The notes below the pieces were generated by a model, which had not been told where the DNA came from, searched no databases, and saw only the letters and a program-made list of their open reading frames with translations. Position numbers and translations under genes: made by a program. A DNA stretch of 64,000 bases from Bradyrhizobium guangxiense (GTDB lineage: Bacteria > Pseudomonadota > Alphaproteobacteria > Rhizobiales > Xanthobacteraceae), in the NCBI RefSeq assembly GCF_004114915.1, contig NZ_CP022219.1, forward strand, positions 5,734,501-5,798,500. Direction: 5' to 3'. This document shows positions 47,608 to 57,150 of this stretch, piece by piece (position 1 is the first letter of the stretch; every line of letters starts with the position of its first letter).

Positions 47608-47701
47608 GTTCCCCCCGATTGCGGTGCAGCGATCGATCTTCGTGCGAACAGACAAAAATGTGATTGTCGCTTCTGCGACGGTCATCACATGATGCGAGAC
47701 A

Positions 47702-47721
47702 TGCAAGATCAAATGCTTGCA
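47702..47721. promoter_or_regulatory. Dyad upstream of dctA
   Basis: TGCAAG ... CTTGCA, perfect 6-base arms with an 8-base spacer, 28 bases before the dctA start, in the 141-base divergent promoter region. Possible operator for a dicarboxylate or nitrogen regulator. Confidence 0.35.
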
Positions 47722-47748
47722 TCATCAATGCGTTCCCGGGGCCACTCT

Positions 47749-49083
47749 ATGACACAAGTCGCGATCCAGCCAGCTATCCGCGCCCGGCATCAGCCCTGGT
47801 ACAAGATCCTGTACGTCCAGGTCCTTATCGCGATCGCGCTCGGCGTTTTGATCGGCTATGCCTATCCCGATCTCGGCAAGGCTTTGAAGCCGCTCGGCGA
47901 CGGCTTCATCGCGCTGATCAAGATGATGATCGCGCCGGTGATCTTCTGCACCGTCGTGCACGGCATCTCCTCGATGGGCGACCTCAAGCGCGTCGGCCGG
48001 GTCGGGCTGAAGTCGCTGATCTATTTCGAGACGGTCTCGACCGTCGCGCTCGCGGTGGGCCTGCTGGTCGGCGAGGTGCTCCAGCCCGGGCACGGCTTCA
48101 ACATCGCCCCCGCCACGATCGATCCGAAATCGGTGGCAACCTATGTCACCAAGGCCAAGGAGGAAGGCATCGTCGCCCATCTGATGGCGATCATCCCCGA
48201 CAGCTATGTGGGCGCGATCGCGCGCGGCGACCTGTTGCAGGTGCTGCTGATCTCGATCCTGTCCGGCTTCGCCATCGCCTTCCTCGGCAAGGCGGGCGAG
48301 CCCATTGCGGACGCGATCGACAAGGCCGCGAAGATGTTCTTCGGTATCATCCGCATCATCGTGCGCGTGGCGCCGATCGGCGCCTTCGGCGCGATGGCGT
48401 TCACCGTCGGCGCCTATGGCCTCGGCTCGCTGCTCAATCTCGCCGCCCTGATCGGCACGTTCTACCTGACCAGCATCCTGTTCGTGCTGATCGTGCTGGG
48501 GGCGATCGCGCGCCTCGCCGGCTTCTCGATCCTGCGCTTCATTGCCTACATCAAGGACGAGCTTTTGATCGTGCTCGGCACCTCGTCCTCCGAGACGGTG
48601 CTGCCGCAGATGATCCAGAAGATGGAACATCTCGGTGCCTCGCGTTCCGTGGTCGGGCTCGTCATTCCCACCGGCTACAGCTTTAATCTCGACGGCACCA
48701 ATATCTACATGACGCTGGCGACGCTGTTCCTGGCGCAGGCGACCAACACGCATCTGACGATCTGGCAGGAGCTCGGCATTCTCGGCATCGCCATGATCAC
48801 CTCGAAGGGCGCCTCGGGCGTGACCGGCGCCGGCTTCATCACGCTCGCCGCGACGCTCTCGATCGTGCCCGACATCCCGATCCAGTCGATTGCGATCCTG
48901 GTCGGCATCGACAAATTCATGAGCGAATGCCGCGCGCTGACCAATCTGATCGGCAACGGCGTTGCCTGCGTCGTCATCAGCATTTCCGAAGGCGAGCTCG
49001 ATCGCGATGCGCTGCACGAGACCATGGCCCACCCGCTGGAGATCGGCGAGGCGCTGGAGCCGGGCGGAAACGCGGCCTCATAA
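47749..49083 (+). CDS. dctA: C4-dicarboxylate transporter DctA
   Basis: A 444-residue DAACS-type sodium/proton-dicarboxylate symporter: [41 protein letters not shown], the serine-rich reentrant loop [34 protein letters not shown] and [17 protein letters not shown]. Imports succinate, malate and fumarate, the main carbon source of nodule bacteria. ATG at 47749 fits the family length. Followed by a clear intrinsic terminator. Confidence 0.95.
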   Translation: MTQVAIQPAIRARHQPWYKILYVQVLIAIALGVLIGYAYPDLGKALKPLGDGFIALIKMMIAPVIFCTVVHGISSMGDLKRVGRVGLKSLIYFETVSTVALAVGLLVGEVLQPGHGFNIAPATIDPKSVATYVTKAKEEGIVAHLMAIIPDSYVGAIARGDLLQVLLISILSGFAIAFLGKAGEPIADAIDKAAKMFFGIIRIIVRVAPIGAFGAMAFTVGAYGLGSLLNLAALIGTFYLTSILFVLIVLGAIARLAGFSILRFIAYIKDELLIVLGTSSSETVLPQMIQKMEHLGASRSVVGLVIPTGYSFNLDGTNIYMTLATLFLAQATNTHLTIWQELGILGIAMITSKGASGVTGAGFITLAATLSIVPDIPIQSIAILVGIDKFMSECRALTNLIGNGVACVVISISEGELDRDALHETMAHPLEIGEALEPGGNAAS

Positions 49084-49202
49084 GCCCGCGCAAGAGGAAA
49101 GGCACAGCGGTTCCAGCGCGGTAGTTTCCCGGAGTAGAAAATTGCTGCGGCACGCATCACAATAATCGGATTGGGATTACTGATTGATACTCGTTTTTTC
49201 CA

Positions 49203-49235
49203 CCCGACGCGCTGGGGGCAGGGCGTCGGGTTTTT
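49203..49235 (+). terminator. Intrinsic terminator of dctA
   Basis: 8-bp stem CCCGACGC / GCGTCGGG with a 12-base loop, followed by TTTTT, about 120 bases after the dctA stop. Confidence 0.8.
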
Positions 49236-49270
49236 GAAAATCACAACCACATCCGGACCGCCAGGCGGGA

Positions 49271-50884
49271 TCAGACGATCCCGCCATCGATGCGGATCAC
49301 CTTGGCGGCAAGATCGAGCCGCCGCGTGATCCCGATCGCCTCCAGGAAAGCCTCGTCGTGACTGACAACCAGCAGCGCGCCGTCATAGGCCCGCAAGCCG
49401 GCCTCGATGGCTTCGATGGAGTCGATGTCCAGATGGTTGGTCGGCTCGTCCAGGATCAGCAGCGACGGCGGCGGTGCCCCGCCCAGCACGCAAGCGAGGC
49501 CCGCGCGAAACATCTGTCCGCCACTCAAGCTTCCCGCGATTTGCAAGGCCGCATCGGCGCGAAACATGAATCGGGCCAGCGCGGCATGGCACTCATTCGC
49601 ACCCGCTTTCGGATTGAGACGCCGAAAATTGTCCATGATGGAGCGCGCCGGATCGAGCAGGCTGACCTTCTGATCGAACAGCGCGAAATCCGGCCTGATC
49701 CGCACGGTGCCCGCGAGCGGACGCAGCTCGCCCGCGATGAGCCTCAGCAGCGTCGTCTTGCCGGAGCCATTGGGCCCGACCAGCGCAACACGCTCCGGCC
49801 CGCCGATGGCAAATGAAAGATCGCGCAAGACAGGCTGCTCCGGTCGATAGCCCGCGCTGACGCCATCGAGCCAAAGCACCTCACGGCCCGCGGGCAGGCC
49901 GGTCGCGGGCAATTTGACCGAGAGCGGCTGAAGAACCTCGATGCGCCGGCGCGCCGTGTCGACGGCTTGAAGCGCTTCCGCGCGCTGCCGCTCGGCGATT
50001 TGGGCATTCTTGCCGCCGGTATCCTCGCTTCGGTCCTTGCGCGCGCCGGCCAGGATGTGCGGCATGTCGCCCTTGGCGCGCTTCTTTCTGCCGCCGCTGT
50101 CCTTGCGCGCTTTCTTCTCGGCAGCCTCCTGCGCCTTCCCGTCGATCTCGGACAGGCGCTTCTCGGCACGCGCGAGGTCGTGCTTCACGGCCGCGAGCTC
50201 GACGGCCTTCTGCGTGCGAAAGCTGCTCCAATTGCCGCCGTATCGCCTGGCTCCAAGCGACGACAGCTCGACGATCGCATCCATCGTGTCGAGCAGGCCC
50301 CGGTCGTGGCTGACGACAATCGCGCCACCACGCCAGGCCGCAACGAGATCGATCACGGCCTTGCGGCCGGCGCGGTCGAGATTGTTGGTGGGCTCGTCCA
50401 GCAGCAGGAAGTCGGGCTCGGCAAAGACCAGTGCAGCGAGGCGAACCCGCGTGATCTGGCCGCCGGACAACCGCTCCAGTTCGGTCTCGGGAGCGAGATC
50501 GAACCCGAGGCGTGCAAGGGCAGCCTGCAAGCGTGCTTCGAGGGTCCAATCGACCTCGGCGATTTCGTCGGCCGAGGCTTCCCCGCGCTCGGCCCGGCGC
50601 AGCAACGCGAGCTGACCTCGCGCGCCGAACAAATCGGCCACGGTCGCGCCCGCAACAAGCTGAACGTCTTGGCGCAGCAACCCGACGGTTCCGGTGACGA
50701 CGACACCCCCGGCCCGGGGACCGTGCTCGCCGCAGATCGACGCAAGCAGCGTCGTTTTGCCGACGCCGTTGCGGCCGACGAGGCCGGTCCGCTCCGCGCC
50801 GAATGTCAGATCGAGGTTGGAGAAGAGAGAACGGCCGTCAGGCGTGGACAGCGACAGATTCGACAGGATGATTGAAGCAGGCAT
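49271..50884 (-). CDS. ABC-F family ATPase
   Basis: A 537-residue soluble protein with two ABC domains: Walker [10 protein letters not shown] and GPNGSGKTT, signatures LSGGQIT and LSGGQMF, Walker [17 protein letters not shown] and [16 protein letters not shown], separated by a charged linker (about 240-300). ABC-F proteins work on ribosomes or in stress and antibiotic tolerance; no membrane part exists. ATG at 50884 (MPASII) is preferred over 50902. Monocistronic. Confidence 0.92.
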   Translation of the reverse strand: MPASIILSNLSLSTPDGRSLFSNLDLTFGAERTGLVGRNGVGKTTLLASICGEHGPRAGGVVVTGTVGLLRQDVQLVAGATVADLFGARGQLALLRRAERGEASADEIAEVDWTLEARLQAALARLGFDLAPETELERLSGGQITRVRLAALVFAEPDFLLLDEPTNNLDRAGRKAVIDLVAAWRGGAIVVSHDRGLLDTMDAIVELSSLGARRYGGNWSSFRTQKAVELAAVKHDLARAEKRLSEIDGKAQEAAEKKARKDSGGRKKRAKGDMPHILAGARKDRSEDTGGKNAQIAERQRAEALQAVDTARRRIEVLQPLSVKLPATGLPAGREVLWLDGVSAGYRPEQPVLRDLSFAIGGPERVALVGPNGSGKTTLLRLIAGELRPLAGTVRIRPDFALFDQKVSLLDPARSIMDNFRRLNPKAGANECHAALARFMFRADAALQIAGSLSGGQMFRAGLACVLGGAPPPSLLILDEPTNHLDIDSIEAIEAGLRAYDGALLVVSHDEAFLEAIGITRRLDLAAKVIRIDGGIV

Positions 50885-51119
50885 GGAATTCCCCGTGGGC
50901 AAGGCGGATGGGCTTTGCGGTCGGGGTGAAATCCATGGCTGCGAGCTTCCTGATTGAAGCCTCGCTCATAATCCCGCTGGGCGGCGGGATCAAGGCCGCA
51001 TTCCGACTAGCGTCATCGGTGTGATCGGCGATGCTTCCCGAAGCCGTCGATGGACACTGCCCAGGGCACGCGGTAAGAGGCACCAGGGTCGGAGTGTCTC
51101 AGCCAAGGGAGGCAATTTC

Positions 51120-51968
51120 GTGAGCGGTAAGCCAAACAGCGCCCTCGCCCAGCTGCTTCAGCAGGCCTTCCTGGCGTTGCGAGCCAGGCAGTTCGACATC
51201 GCATGCCGGCTTGCCGGCGAAGCCCTGAAATCAAATCGCACCGATCGGAATGCTGTTCTGATTCTGGCCCATGCGCTGCTCGGCCTGGAGCGCGCGGAGG
51301 AGGCGATCGCGCCGCTCGAGAAAGCCGCACGGCAAGGCAACGATCCGGAAATCGAGACGCTGCTCGGTCACGCACTATGCCGCGCGCGGCGCGCAACGGA
51401 CGGGATCGCGCAATTGCGGCGCACCGCAGCACGCCACCCGGCCTATCTGCCTGCTTGCCAGGAGTTGGCCGGCCAGCTGGCGAATGCCGGGGACATTGGC
51501 GAGGCCATCGGGATCATCGAGAATGCCGTCACGCGCGCCCCCGCCAACATCGACCTGCAACTCGACCTCGGACGCCTGCATGTCCGCAACAATGATCGCA
51601 CCAGCGCGCGTGCCGTCCTGGCCGCCGCTCGCGCCGCCGCGCCAGGACGAACCGACATCCTGACCGAGCTCGCCGGAGTCGAATTTCTCGACGGCGCCTA
51701 TAAGGATGCCGCCGAGACCTACCGTCACGCGCTTGGACTGCGTCCGGACGACGCGCCATCCCGCGCCAATCTCGCGATGTGCCTGCTCGAAATGGGCGAG
51801 CGCAACCGTGGCGAGGCAGCGCTGCGCGCAGTGCTTCGCGGACGACCACACATGCTCAGCCGCGCCGCCTTCGCGTTGGCCGCCTCGTCGCACGGTCGCT
51901 TCTTCTTCCGCCCGAGCGCGGCGGCGAAGTTTCTGGAACGCGAGCAAGAACCAGCGGCTACGCCCTGA
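51120..51968 (+). CDS. TPR-repeat protein
   Basis: A 282-residue protein made of tetratricopeptide-like repeats (ALRARQFDIACRLAGEALKSNRTDRNAVLILAHALLGLERAEEAIAPLEKA and ETYRHALGLRPDDAPSRANLAMCLLEMGERNRGEAALRAVL). GTG at 51120 is selected because GGGAGG lies seven bases upstream; the ATG-type start at 51021 has no such signal. No signal peptide or catalytic domain. Its role is presumably as a protein-interaction scaffold. Ends with an 11-base overlap with the convergent next gene. Confidence 0.75.
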   Translation: MSGKPNSALAQLLQQAFLALRARQFDIACRLAGEALKSNRTDRNAVLILAHALLGLERAEEAIAPLEKAARQGNDPEIETLLGHALCRARRATDGIAQLRRTAARHPAYLPACQELAGQLANAGDIGEAIGIIENAVTRAPANIDLQLDLGRLHVRNNDRTSARAVLAAARAAAPGRTDILTELAGVEFLDGAYKDAAETYRHALGLRPDDAPSRANLAMCLLEMGERNRGEAALRAVLRGRPHMLSRAAFALAASSHGRFFFRPSAAAKFLEREQEPAATP

Positions 51969-52677
51969 ATTTCCGCCGGTACAGGCCCGGCTCGCGCTTC
52001 ATCGTGGCGCGAAGCGCATGGACCTGCTGCGTTTCTTCCGGGGTGAAGGCTGAAACCTGCACCGTCCAATCCTCGCGCTTGACCGGAATGCACTGCGCGA
52101 TCGGCGTGCCCTTCGGCAACACGCCGCGAAAGCCCGTGTTGTGCCAATGCGCCGGAAAATGGATCCAGTTGTCGCGATAGCGATCGCAATCGACGAGGCC
52201 GCTCAGCGTGGTGAACGGAAGATCGAAGCGGTTGACCGGATGGGTGAAGAACAGCGCGTAGCCGTCCGGCGCCTCTATGGTCCAGAGATTGTGAAACTTG
52301 ATGACGAAGCGATCGGCCTCGAACAATGGCGAGCCGGTGAGCTGGCTCTGATCGTGGAAGCTGACGGGCGAGCGCGGAAAATCGATCGCCCCGCCCGCCG
52401 GGATGTCATTGTCCCAGCTGATCTCGCCATCCTCGACGCGGAGATCACAGATCAGCGGGATCAGGAAGCCGCATGTCATCGCATCGATGAAGGGCGGGCA
52501 GCGCTTGACCGTGTCGTCATCCTGCTGATTGAGGGCGCTGAAGGCCGAGTTCGGCATCGCCTTGAGCCAGTCGGGCATGCCGAGATTGGCAGGGATCGGC
52601 TGCGGCAGCAGTCCTTCGAGCTCTGCGGGGCAGCGAAATCTGATCGCGTGCTTGTTGTCGTTGACCTGCGAGGACAT
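51958..52677 (-). CDS. Conserved protein of unknown function (DUF6065-like pattern)
   Basis: A 239-residue protein without a signal or membrane segment. Distinctive segments are IPANLGMPDWLKAMPNSAFSALNQQDDDTVKRCPPFIDAMTCGFLIPL, FHNLWTIEAPDGYALFFTHPVNRFDLPF and a HWHNTGFRGVLPKGTPIAQCIPVKRE core. The CPPF-x-DAM-x-G-x-x-IP motif recalls DUF6065 proteins also seen in phages, as far as I can recall; the family call is tentative. ATG at 52677 is preferred over 52752. The function is not known. Confidence 0.6.
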   Translation of the reverse strand: MSSQVNDNKHAIRFRCPAELEGLLPQPIPANLGMPDWLKAMPNSAFSALNQQDDDTVKRCPPFIDAMTCGFLIPLICDLRVEDGEISWDNDIPAGGAIDFPRSPVSFHDQSQLTGSPLFEADRFVIKFHNLWTIEAPDGYALFFTHPVNRFDLPFTTLSGLVDCDRYRDNWIHFPAHWHNTGFRGVLPKGTPIAQCIPVKREDWTVQVSAFTPEETQQVHALRATMKREPGLYRRKFRA

Positions 52678-52714
52678 CGGGAACTCCAGCCGGTCCCCTA
52701 CCGATAAAAGGAAA

Positions 52715-52741
52715 CGGCCGCGGGTCAAGGCCCCGCGGCCG
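52715..52741 (-). terminator. Terminator of the nine-gene dehydrogenase operon
   Basis: 9-bp stem CGGCCGCGG / CCGCGGCCG with a 9-base loop, followed on the minus strand by TTTCCTTTTATC. It sits 46 bases after the RidA stop. Confidence 0.75.
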
Positions 52742-52787
52742 CTCCGCATCATTACTTCTCCGAAATGTTGTGGGCTCTGGGCACCTG

Positions 52788-53135
52788 TCAGCCCTTGAGC
52801 GCGGTCACCACCACCTCGATCAGCGCGCTGCCGCCGAGATCGGCAACGCCGACGGTGGCGCGGGTCGGCAGATTGTCGCCGAAGAACTCGGTCCAGGCCG
52901 CGTCCATCTCCTTCTTCCTGGAGAGATCGGTGACGAAGATCGAGGCGCTGACCACGCGCGACTTGTCCGTTCCCGCCTCCTTCAGATAGCCGGCGATCTT
53001 GCCGAGGATGTTGCGGGTCTGGTCCCCCATCGAGACCGAGGTGTCGTCGGCGATCGTGCCGCCGAGGAAGACAAAGCCATTGGCTTCGACGGCGCGGTGC
53101 ATGATGGGCGTGCGGATGCTGCGGGTGATGCTCAT
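52788..53135 (-). CDS. RidA family enamine/imine deaminase
   Basis: A 115-residue RidA/YjgF-like protein: VFLGGTIADDTSVSMGDQTRNILGKIAGYLKEAGTDKSRVVSASIFVTDLSRKKEMDAAWTEFFG and ATVGVADLGGSALIEVVVTALKG. The conserved Arg that marks active RidA enzymes is in LPTRATV. It hydrolyses reactive imines/enamines from amino acid oxidation to keto acids and ammonia, which fits being last in a flavin dehydrogenase operon. Starts 15 bases after the preceding gene. Confidence 0.93.
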   Translation of the reverse strand: MSITRSIRTPIMHRAVEANGFVFLGGTIADDTSVSMGDQTRNILGKIAGYLKEAGTDKSRVVSASIFVTDLSRKKEMDAAWTEFFGDNLPTRATVGVADLGGSALIEVVVTALKG

Positions 53136-53150
53136 GATGTCCTCTTGTCT

Positions 53151-54272
53151 CTAGAGCGTGGAGGGATGGAAGCGGTCGATGCCTAGATCGCTGATCCGGG
53201 TCTGGGTGCCGCCGTTGACGATCAGCTCGGCCATCACGGCGCCGGCGCCGGGGCCGAGCTGGAAACCGTGCAGCGAGAAGCCGAACTGGTGATAGAGCCC
53301 CTTGTGGCGGCTGCTCGGCCCGAACACGGGAATGTCGTCCTTCATCTTCGCCTCGATGCCGGCCCAGGCGCGGACGATAGTGGCGCCGCGCATCACCGGA
53401 AACAGCTCGAACACGGTGCGGGCGCTGACCGCAAGGCTCTTCCAGTCCAGCACCGTCTCGTTGCGATCCTGATAGGGCCTCGCCAGATGGCCGCCGCCGA
53501 TCAGCACGGTGCCGTTCTTGAACTGCTTGAAGGACAGCTTTCGCCCGCGCAGAATCACGACGGGGTCAATGAAGTGCGGCACGCGCGAGGTGATCATCAG
53601 CATCGGCGCCACGGTCTCGACCGGCACCGGCTCGCCGAGATCCGCTGCGATCTTGCCGGCCCAGGCGCCGGCAGCATTGACCAGAACCGGTGCGGCAAAG
53701 CTCTCCGAGCCAACATCGACGTGCCAGAGTCCGTCGCTCTGCCGGATGTTGCCGGCGGCGACGCCTTCACGCACGGTCGCACCGAGCTGCTCGGCCTTGC
53801 GGCGGAACGCCGTCGTTGTCTGCGCCGGATTGGCCGCGCCATCGCGGCGCGAGACCACGCCGCCGGGACAGGTCTCGGCGACTGCCGGCACCAGGCGCCG
53901 CAGTTCGGCCGCATCGATCAGCTCTTCGTGGGTGAAGCCCAGCGCATTGAGCTCGGTGACGCGCGCACGGCAGACCGCGAGCTCATCCTCGTTCTCGGCG
54001 ACCAACACCTGGCCGTAGCTCTCGAAGCTGCAATCGTCGTCGACGAGGTCAGCTATCTTCTCCCAGATCCCCATCGAGCGGATGGACAGCGGGATCTCGG
54101 GAATGTGCCGGGCAAGCTGACGGACGCCGCCGGCATTGACGCCGGAGGCGTGGCGGCCGGCATAGTCCTTTTCGATCAGCACCGGCTTCAGGCCGGCGAG
54201 GCACAGATGTAACGTGGTCGAGCACCCGTGGATGCCGCCGCCAATGACGATCGCATCCACGTTTGTGCTCAT
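53151..54272 (-). CDS. DadA-like FAD-dependent amino acid dehydrogenase (second copy)
   Basis: A 373-residue DAO-superfamily flavoprotein with N-terminal FAD motif VIGGGIHGCSTT and C-terminal LYHQFGFSLHGFQLGPGAGAVMAELIVNG. Resembles the beta subunits of opine and D-hydroxyproline dehydrogenases. ATG at 54272 overlaps the end of the preceding large subunit gene by four bases (ATGA). Second DadA-like protein of the operon; the other is at 56009-57142. Confidence 0.85.
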   Translation of the reverse strand: MSTNVDAIVIGGGIHGCSTTLHLCLAGLKPVLIEKDYAGRHASGVNAGGVRQLARHIPEIPLSIRSMGIWEKIADLVDDDCSFESYGQVLVAENEDELAVCRARVTELNALGFTHEELIDAAELRRLVPAVAETCPGGVVSRRDGAANPAQTTTAFRRKAEQLGATVREGVAAGNIRQSDGLWHVDVGSESFAAPVLVNAAGAWAGKIAADLGEPVPVETVAPMLMITSRVPHFIDPVVILRGRKLSFKQFKNGTVLIGGGHLARPYQDRNETVLDWKSLAVSARTVFELFPVMRGATIVRAWAGIEAKMKDDIPVFGPSSRHKGLYHQFGFSLHGFQLGPGAGAVMAELIVNGGTQTRISDLGIDRFHPSTL

Positions 54273-55687
54273 CCGCGCACCACGGCCTTGACGTCGGCCT
54301 CGCTCTTCGGAACGGCGGCGAGCTCGGCGAGCGTGATCGGTTTCACCGGCGCGCGCAGCCGGTAATAGCCAATCTCTTGCGGCGTCTTGCCGCGCGCCTG
54401 CGCCATCAGCTCGGTGACGGTGAGGCCGCAGAGCCGGCCCTGGCACGGCCCCATGCCGGTACGGCGATAGGCCTTCAGCTGGTTCGGCCCCGTCGCGCCG
54501 ATCGCGACCGAATCGAGCACGTCCTTCGCGGTGACTTCCTCGCAGCGGCAGACGATGGTGTCGCCCGAGGGAATGCGGAACTGCGGCGCGGGGCGGAACA
54601 GGGTGTCGAGGAAGACGCGGCCGCGCTCGGCCTTGGCAAGATCGGCGCGAAGCGTTGCCATTGCAGGCAGCCTTGCGGCAACCGCGGGCGCCAGCGCTTC
54701 GATCGTGGCGCGCGCAGCGATACGACCACGAACCACCGCAGCATTCGCGCCGCCGATTCCCGCGCCGTCGCCCGCGATCGCGATGCCGGCGACCGACGAG
54801 CTGCCGTTTGCATCGAGCACTGGCGACCAGCAGAGTTGCAAATCATCCCAGCGATGCTCGACACCGGCCGACATCGCCAGATTGACATTGGGCACGACAC
54901 CCTGATGCAGCAGCAGAAGATCGGCCGGAATGGTCTCGCGCTTGCCGCCGGCGACATAGCTCACGCTGGCAAGCTGGCCGTCACCGGACGCAAAGAGCTC
55001 GGTGACGCCGGAGACGACCTGCACCTTCGCTTTCACCTCGCGCATCATCGACAGGCCCTTGGCGAAATAGGGCGAGGTCAGGAAGGCGAAAGCGTGCGGC
55101 AGCGCCGCGAAATAATTGCCGCGCTCGGTGGTGTCGAGAATGCGATCGATGCGGCCCCCGAGGCGCAGGATCTGCGCCGCGAGCAGCCAGAGCAGCGGGC
55201 CCTGTCCTGCGATCACGGTGCGGCCGTCGGGCACCAGGGCCGACGATTTCAGCATGGTCTGCGCCGCGCCGGCGGTCATCACACCCGGCAGCGTCCAGCC
55301 CGGAATCGGGAACGGCCGCTCCAGCGCGCCGGTCGCCAGGATCACGCGCTTCGCCTTGACGAAAGCGGACGCGCCGCCGATCGACACGGCGATCTCGAGA
55401 TTGCGGTCGAGGCTCCAGACCGTGGCGCGATGAATGACCTCAGCATCGCTCGCGCGCAGCGACTGCACGAGATCGGCACCGACCCAATAGTCAGCGCCGA
55501 GCTGGTTGCGGTCGGTCACCGGCGTCGAGGAAATCGCGCGAAACACCTGACCGCCGGGGCCGATATTCTCGTCGAGCAGCAGCGTCGACAGGCCGGCTTC
55601 GGCGGAGGTTGCCGCGGCAGCAAGGCCTGCTGGCCCGGCGCCGATCACCACGACATCATAGTCTTCGCGCTTGGGAGCCACAGTCAT
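54269..55687 (-). CDS. FAD/NAD(P)-binding oxidoreductase subunit with BFD-like 2Fe-2S domain
   Basis: A 472-residue flavoprotein with N-terminal VVVIGAGPAGLAAA, a second dinucleotide region (VIAGQGPLLWLLAAQ) and a C-terminal BFD-like [2Fe-2S] motif, CRCEEVTAKD ... GMGPCQGRLCG. This is the large (alpha) subunit layout of HcnB, OoxA-like or LhpE-like dehydrogenases. It overlaps both neighbours (55684-55687 and 54269-54272), so the subunits are made together. Confidence 0.88.
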   Translation of the reverse strand: MTVAPKREDYDVVVIGAGPAGLAAAATSAEAGLSTLLLDENIGPGGQVFRAISSTPVTDRNQLGADYWVGADLVQSLRASDAEVIHRATVWSLDRNLEIAVSIGGASAFVKAKRVILATGALERPFPIPGWTLPGVMTAGAAQTMLKSSALVPDGRTVIAGQGPLLWLLAAQILRLGGRIDRILDTTERGNYFAALPHAFAFLTSPYFAKGLSMMREVKAKVQVVSGVTELFASGDGQLASVSYVAGGKRETIPADLLLLHQGVVPNVNLAMSAGVEHRWDDLQLCWSPVLDANGSSSVAGIAIAGDGAGIGGANAAVVRGRIAARATIEALAPAVAARLPAMATLRADLAKAERGRVFLDTLFRPAPQFRIPSGDTIVCRCEEVTAKDVLDSVAIGATGPNQLKAYRRTGMGPCQGRLCGLTVTELMAQARGKTPQEIGYYRLRAPVKPITLAELAAVPKSEADVKAVVRG

Positions 55688-55980
55688 TTTCCGATCTCCC
55701 GCTTGCCCTTCTGGATCTCGATCTGCATGCCATCGGCGACCGGCACGAGGCAGCCCTGCCGATTGCCGACGCCGTCGATGGTGACGAGGCAGTCGAAGCA
55801 CACGCCCATCATGCAATAAGGCAGACGCGGCACCCCACTCACCGCAGTCGAGCGGCGGACATCGCAGCCGGAAGCCAGCAGCGCGGCAGAGACGGTGTCG
55901 CCCTGGCGCGCCGCAACGGCGACACCATCGACGAAAATCTGCACTTGCGGACGTTTGTCCCGCTCGGATCTCTTGAACAT
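55684..55980 (-). CDS. 2Fe-2S binding small subunit
   Basis: A 98-residue plant-type [2Fe-2S] protein, HcnA-like, with the cysteine pattern YCMMGVCFDC plus a later Cys in RQGCLVPV. N-terminal KRSERDKRPQVQIFVDGVAVAARQGDTVSAALLASG is typical of the small gamma subunit in these dehydrogenases. It lies between the DadA-like gene upstream and the FAD large subunit, and overlaps the latter by four bases (ATGA). Confidence 0.88.
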   Translation of the reverse strand: MFKRSERDKRPQVQIFVDGVAVAARQGDTVSAALLASGCDVRRSTAVSGVPRLPYCMMGVCFDCLVTIDGVGNRQGCLVPVADGMQIEIQKGKREIGK

Positions 55981-56008
55981 GGGATGCCTCTTGGCTCCTT
56001 CGGTATCT

Positions 56009-57142
56009 CTAGTAACCGCTGTTGTTCGGCGCGCCTGTGCCGAAGCGGCTGGCGGAGAATGCGCCGACGAGTTCCGGCTCGAGCGCGCCTTGCGCGACCA
56101 TGCGCGCGATCTCGAAAGCGTGGTTGGACGCGAGCGTCACGCCGGAATGACAGCAGGCGACGAAGGCGCCGGGATGCGTCTCCGACTGGTCGTAGATCGG
56201 AAAGCCGTCCTGCGGCATCACGCGGATGCCGGCCCAGCTCCTGACCACGTTGAGCCGCGACAGATGCGGGAACATGCGCTGGGCGCGATCGGTCATGACC
56301 GCGCTGATCGAATGCTTCAGCGCGCGATCGTCAAGCTCGTCCTCCTTGCTGTCGCCGATCATCACCGTGCCCTCGTCGGTCTGGCGGATCGTCGTCAACG
56401 GATGCGGCAGGAACGGCATGGTGCGCTCAGTCACCACGACCTGGCCGCGGGTCGGCCCCATCGGCGCGTAGAGACCGACCATCGGCGCCAGCGTCTGGTT
56501 GGCGTTGCCGGCGGCCAGCACGATCTTGGCAGCGCGAAGCTCGCCCTTCGGCGTGGTCAGACGGAATTCGCCGCCGCTCTTGCTGATCGCCGAGACCGGG
56601 CGCTCCGGAAAATAGTCGATGCCGAACGCCCTGAAGCCGGTGTGGAAGGCCCGGAAGGTACGCAGCGAATTGACGTGGCCGTCGAGCGGGCAATAGCTGC
56701 CACCCGAGACCTCGGGCCCAATCAACGGCAGCGACTTCTTCACTTCGGAGGCCGAGAGCATCTCCATCTTGTAGTCGGCGGCGCCGACCTGGTTGTGCAT
56801 GCGCTTGACCAACTCGGCGCGTTGGCCGAATTCGTCCTCGCCGAGGGTGAGGTGAAAACCGCCATTCTGCTGGAGGCAGACGTCGAGGCCGGTCTGTTGC
56901 TTCAGCTCGGACGCGAGCCGGCCCCACGCCTGCGACGCCTGCACGGTCCAGACCGTATAAGCGGGCATGCCGAGCCCCTTGCTCTGCACCCAGACCAGCG
57001 CAAAGTTCGCGCGCGAGGCACGCTTGGTGATATCGCCTTCATCGAGCACGGCGACCTTATTGCCGAGCCGGCCGAGGCCCCAGGCAATGGCGGAGCCGAG
57101 CAGTCCGCCGCCGACGACGGCGACGTCGTAGTCCCCTGACAT
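56009..57142 (-). CDS. DadA-like FAD-dependent amino acid dehydrogenase (first copy)
   Basis: A 377-residue DAO-family flavoprotein: VVGGGLLGSAIAWGLG, ALVWVQSKGLGMPAYTVW, LLIAAGNAN-like KIVLAAGNANQTLAP and SWAGIRVMPQDGFPIYD with C-terminal CCHSGVTLASNHAFEIARM. Candidate partner for the 2Fe-2S and FAD subunits that follow 28 bases downstream. It starts nine bases after the permease stop. Resembles but is not identical to the copy at 53151-54272, so substrates or roles may differ. Confidence 0.86.
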   Translation of the reverse strand: MSGDYDVAVVGGGLLGSAIAWGLGRLGNKVAVLDEGDITKRASRANFALVWVQSKGLGMPAYTVWTVQASQAWGRLASELKQQTGLDVCLQQNGGFHLTLGEDEFGQRAELVKRMHNQVGAADYKMEMLSASEVKKSLPLIGPEVSGGSYCPLDGHVNSLRTFRAFHTGFRAFGIDYFPERPVSAISKSGGEFRLTTPKGELRAAKIVLAAGNANQTLAPMVGLYAPMGPTRGQVVVTERTMPFLPHPLTTIRQTDEGTVMIGDSKEDELDDRALKHSISAVMTDRAQRMFPHLSRLNVVRSWAGIRVMPQDGFPIYDQSETHPGAFVACCHSGVTLASNHAFEIARMVAQGALEPELVGAFSASRFGTGAPNNSGY

Positions 57143-57150
57143 GAGTTCTC

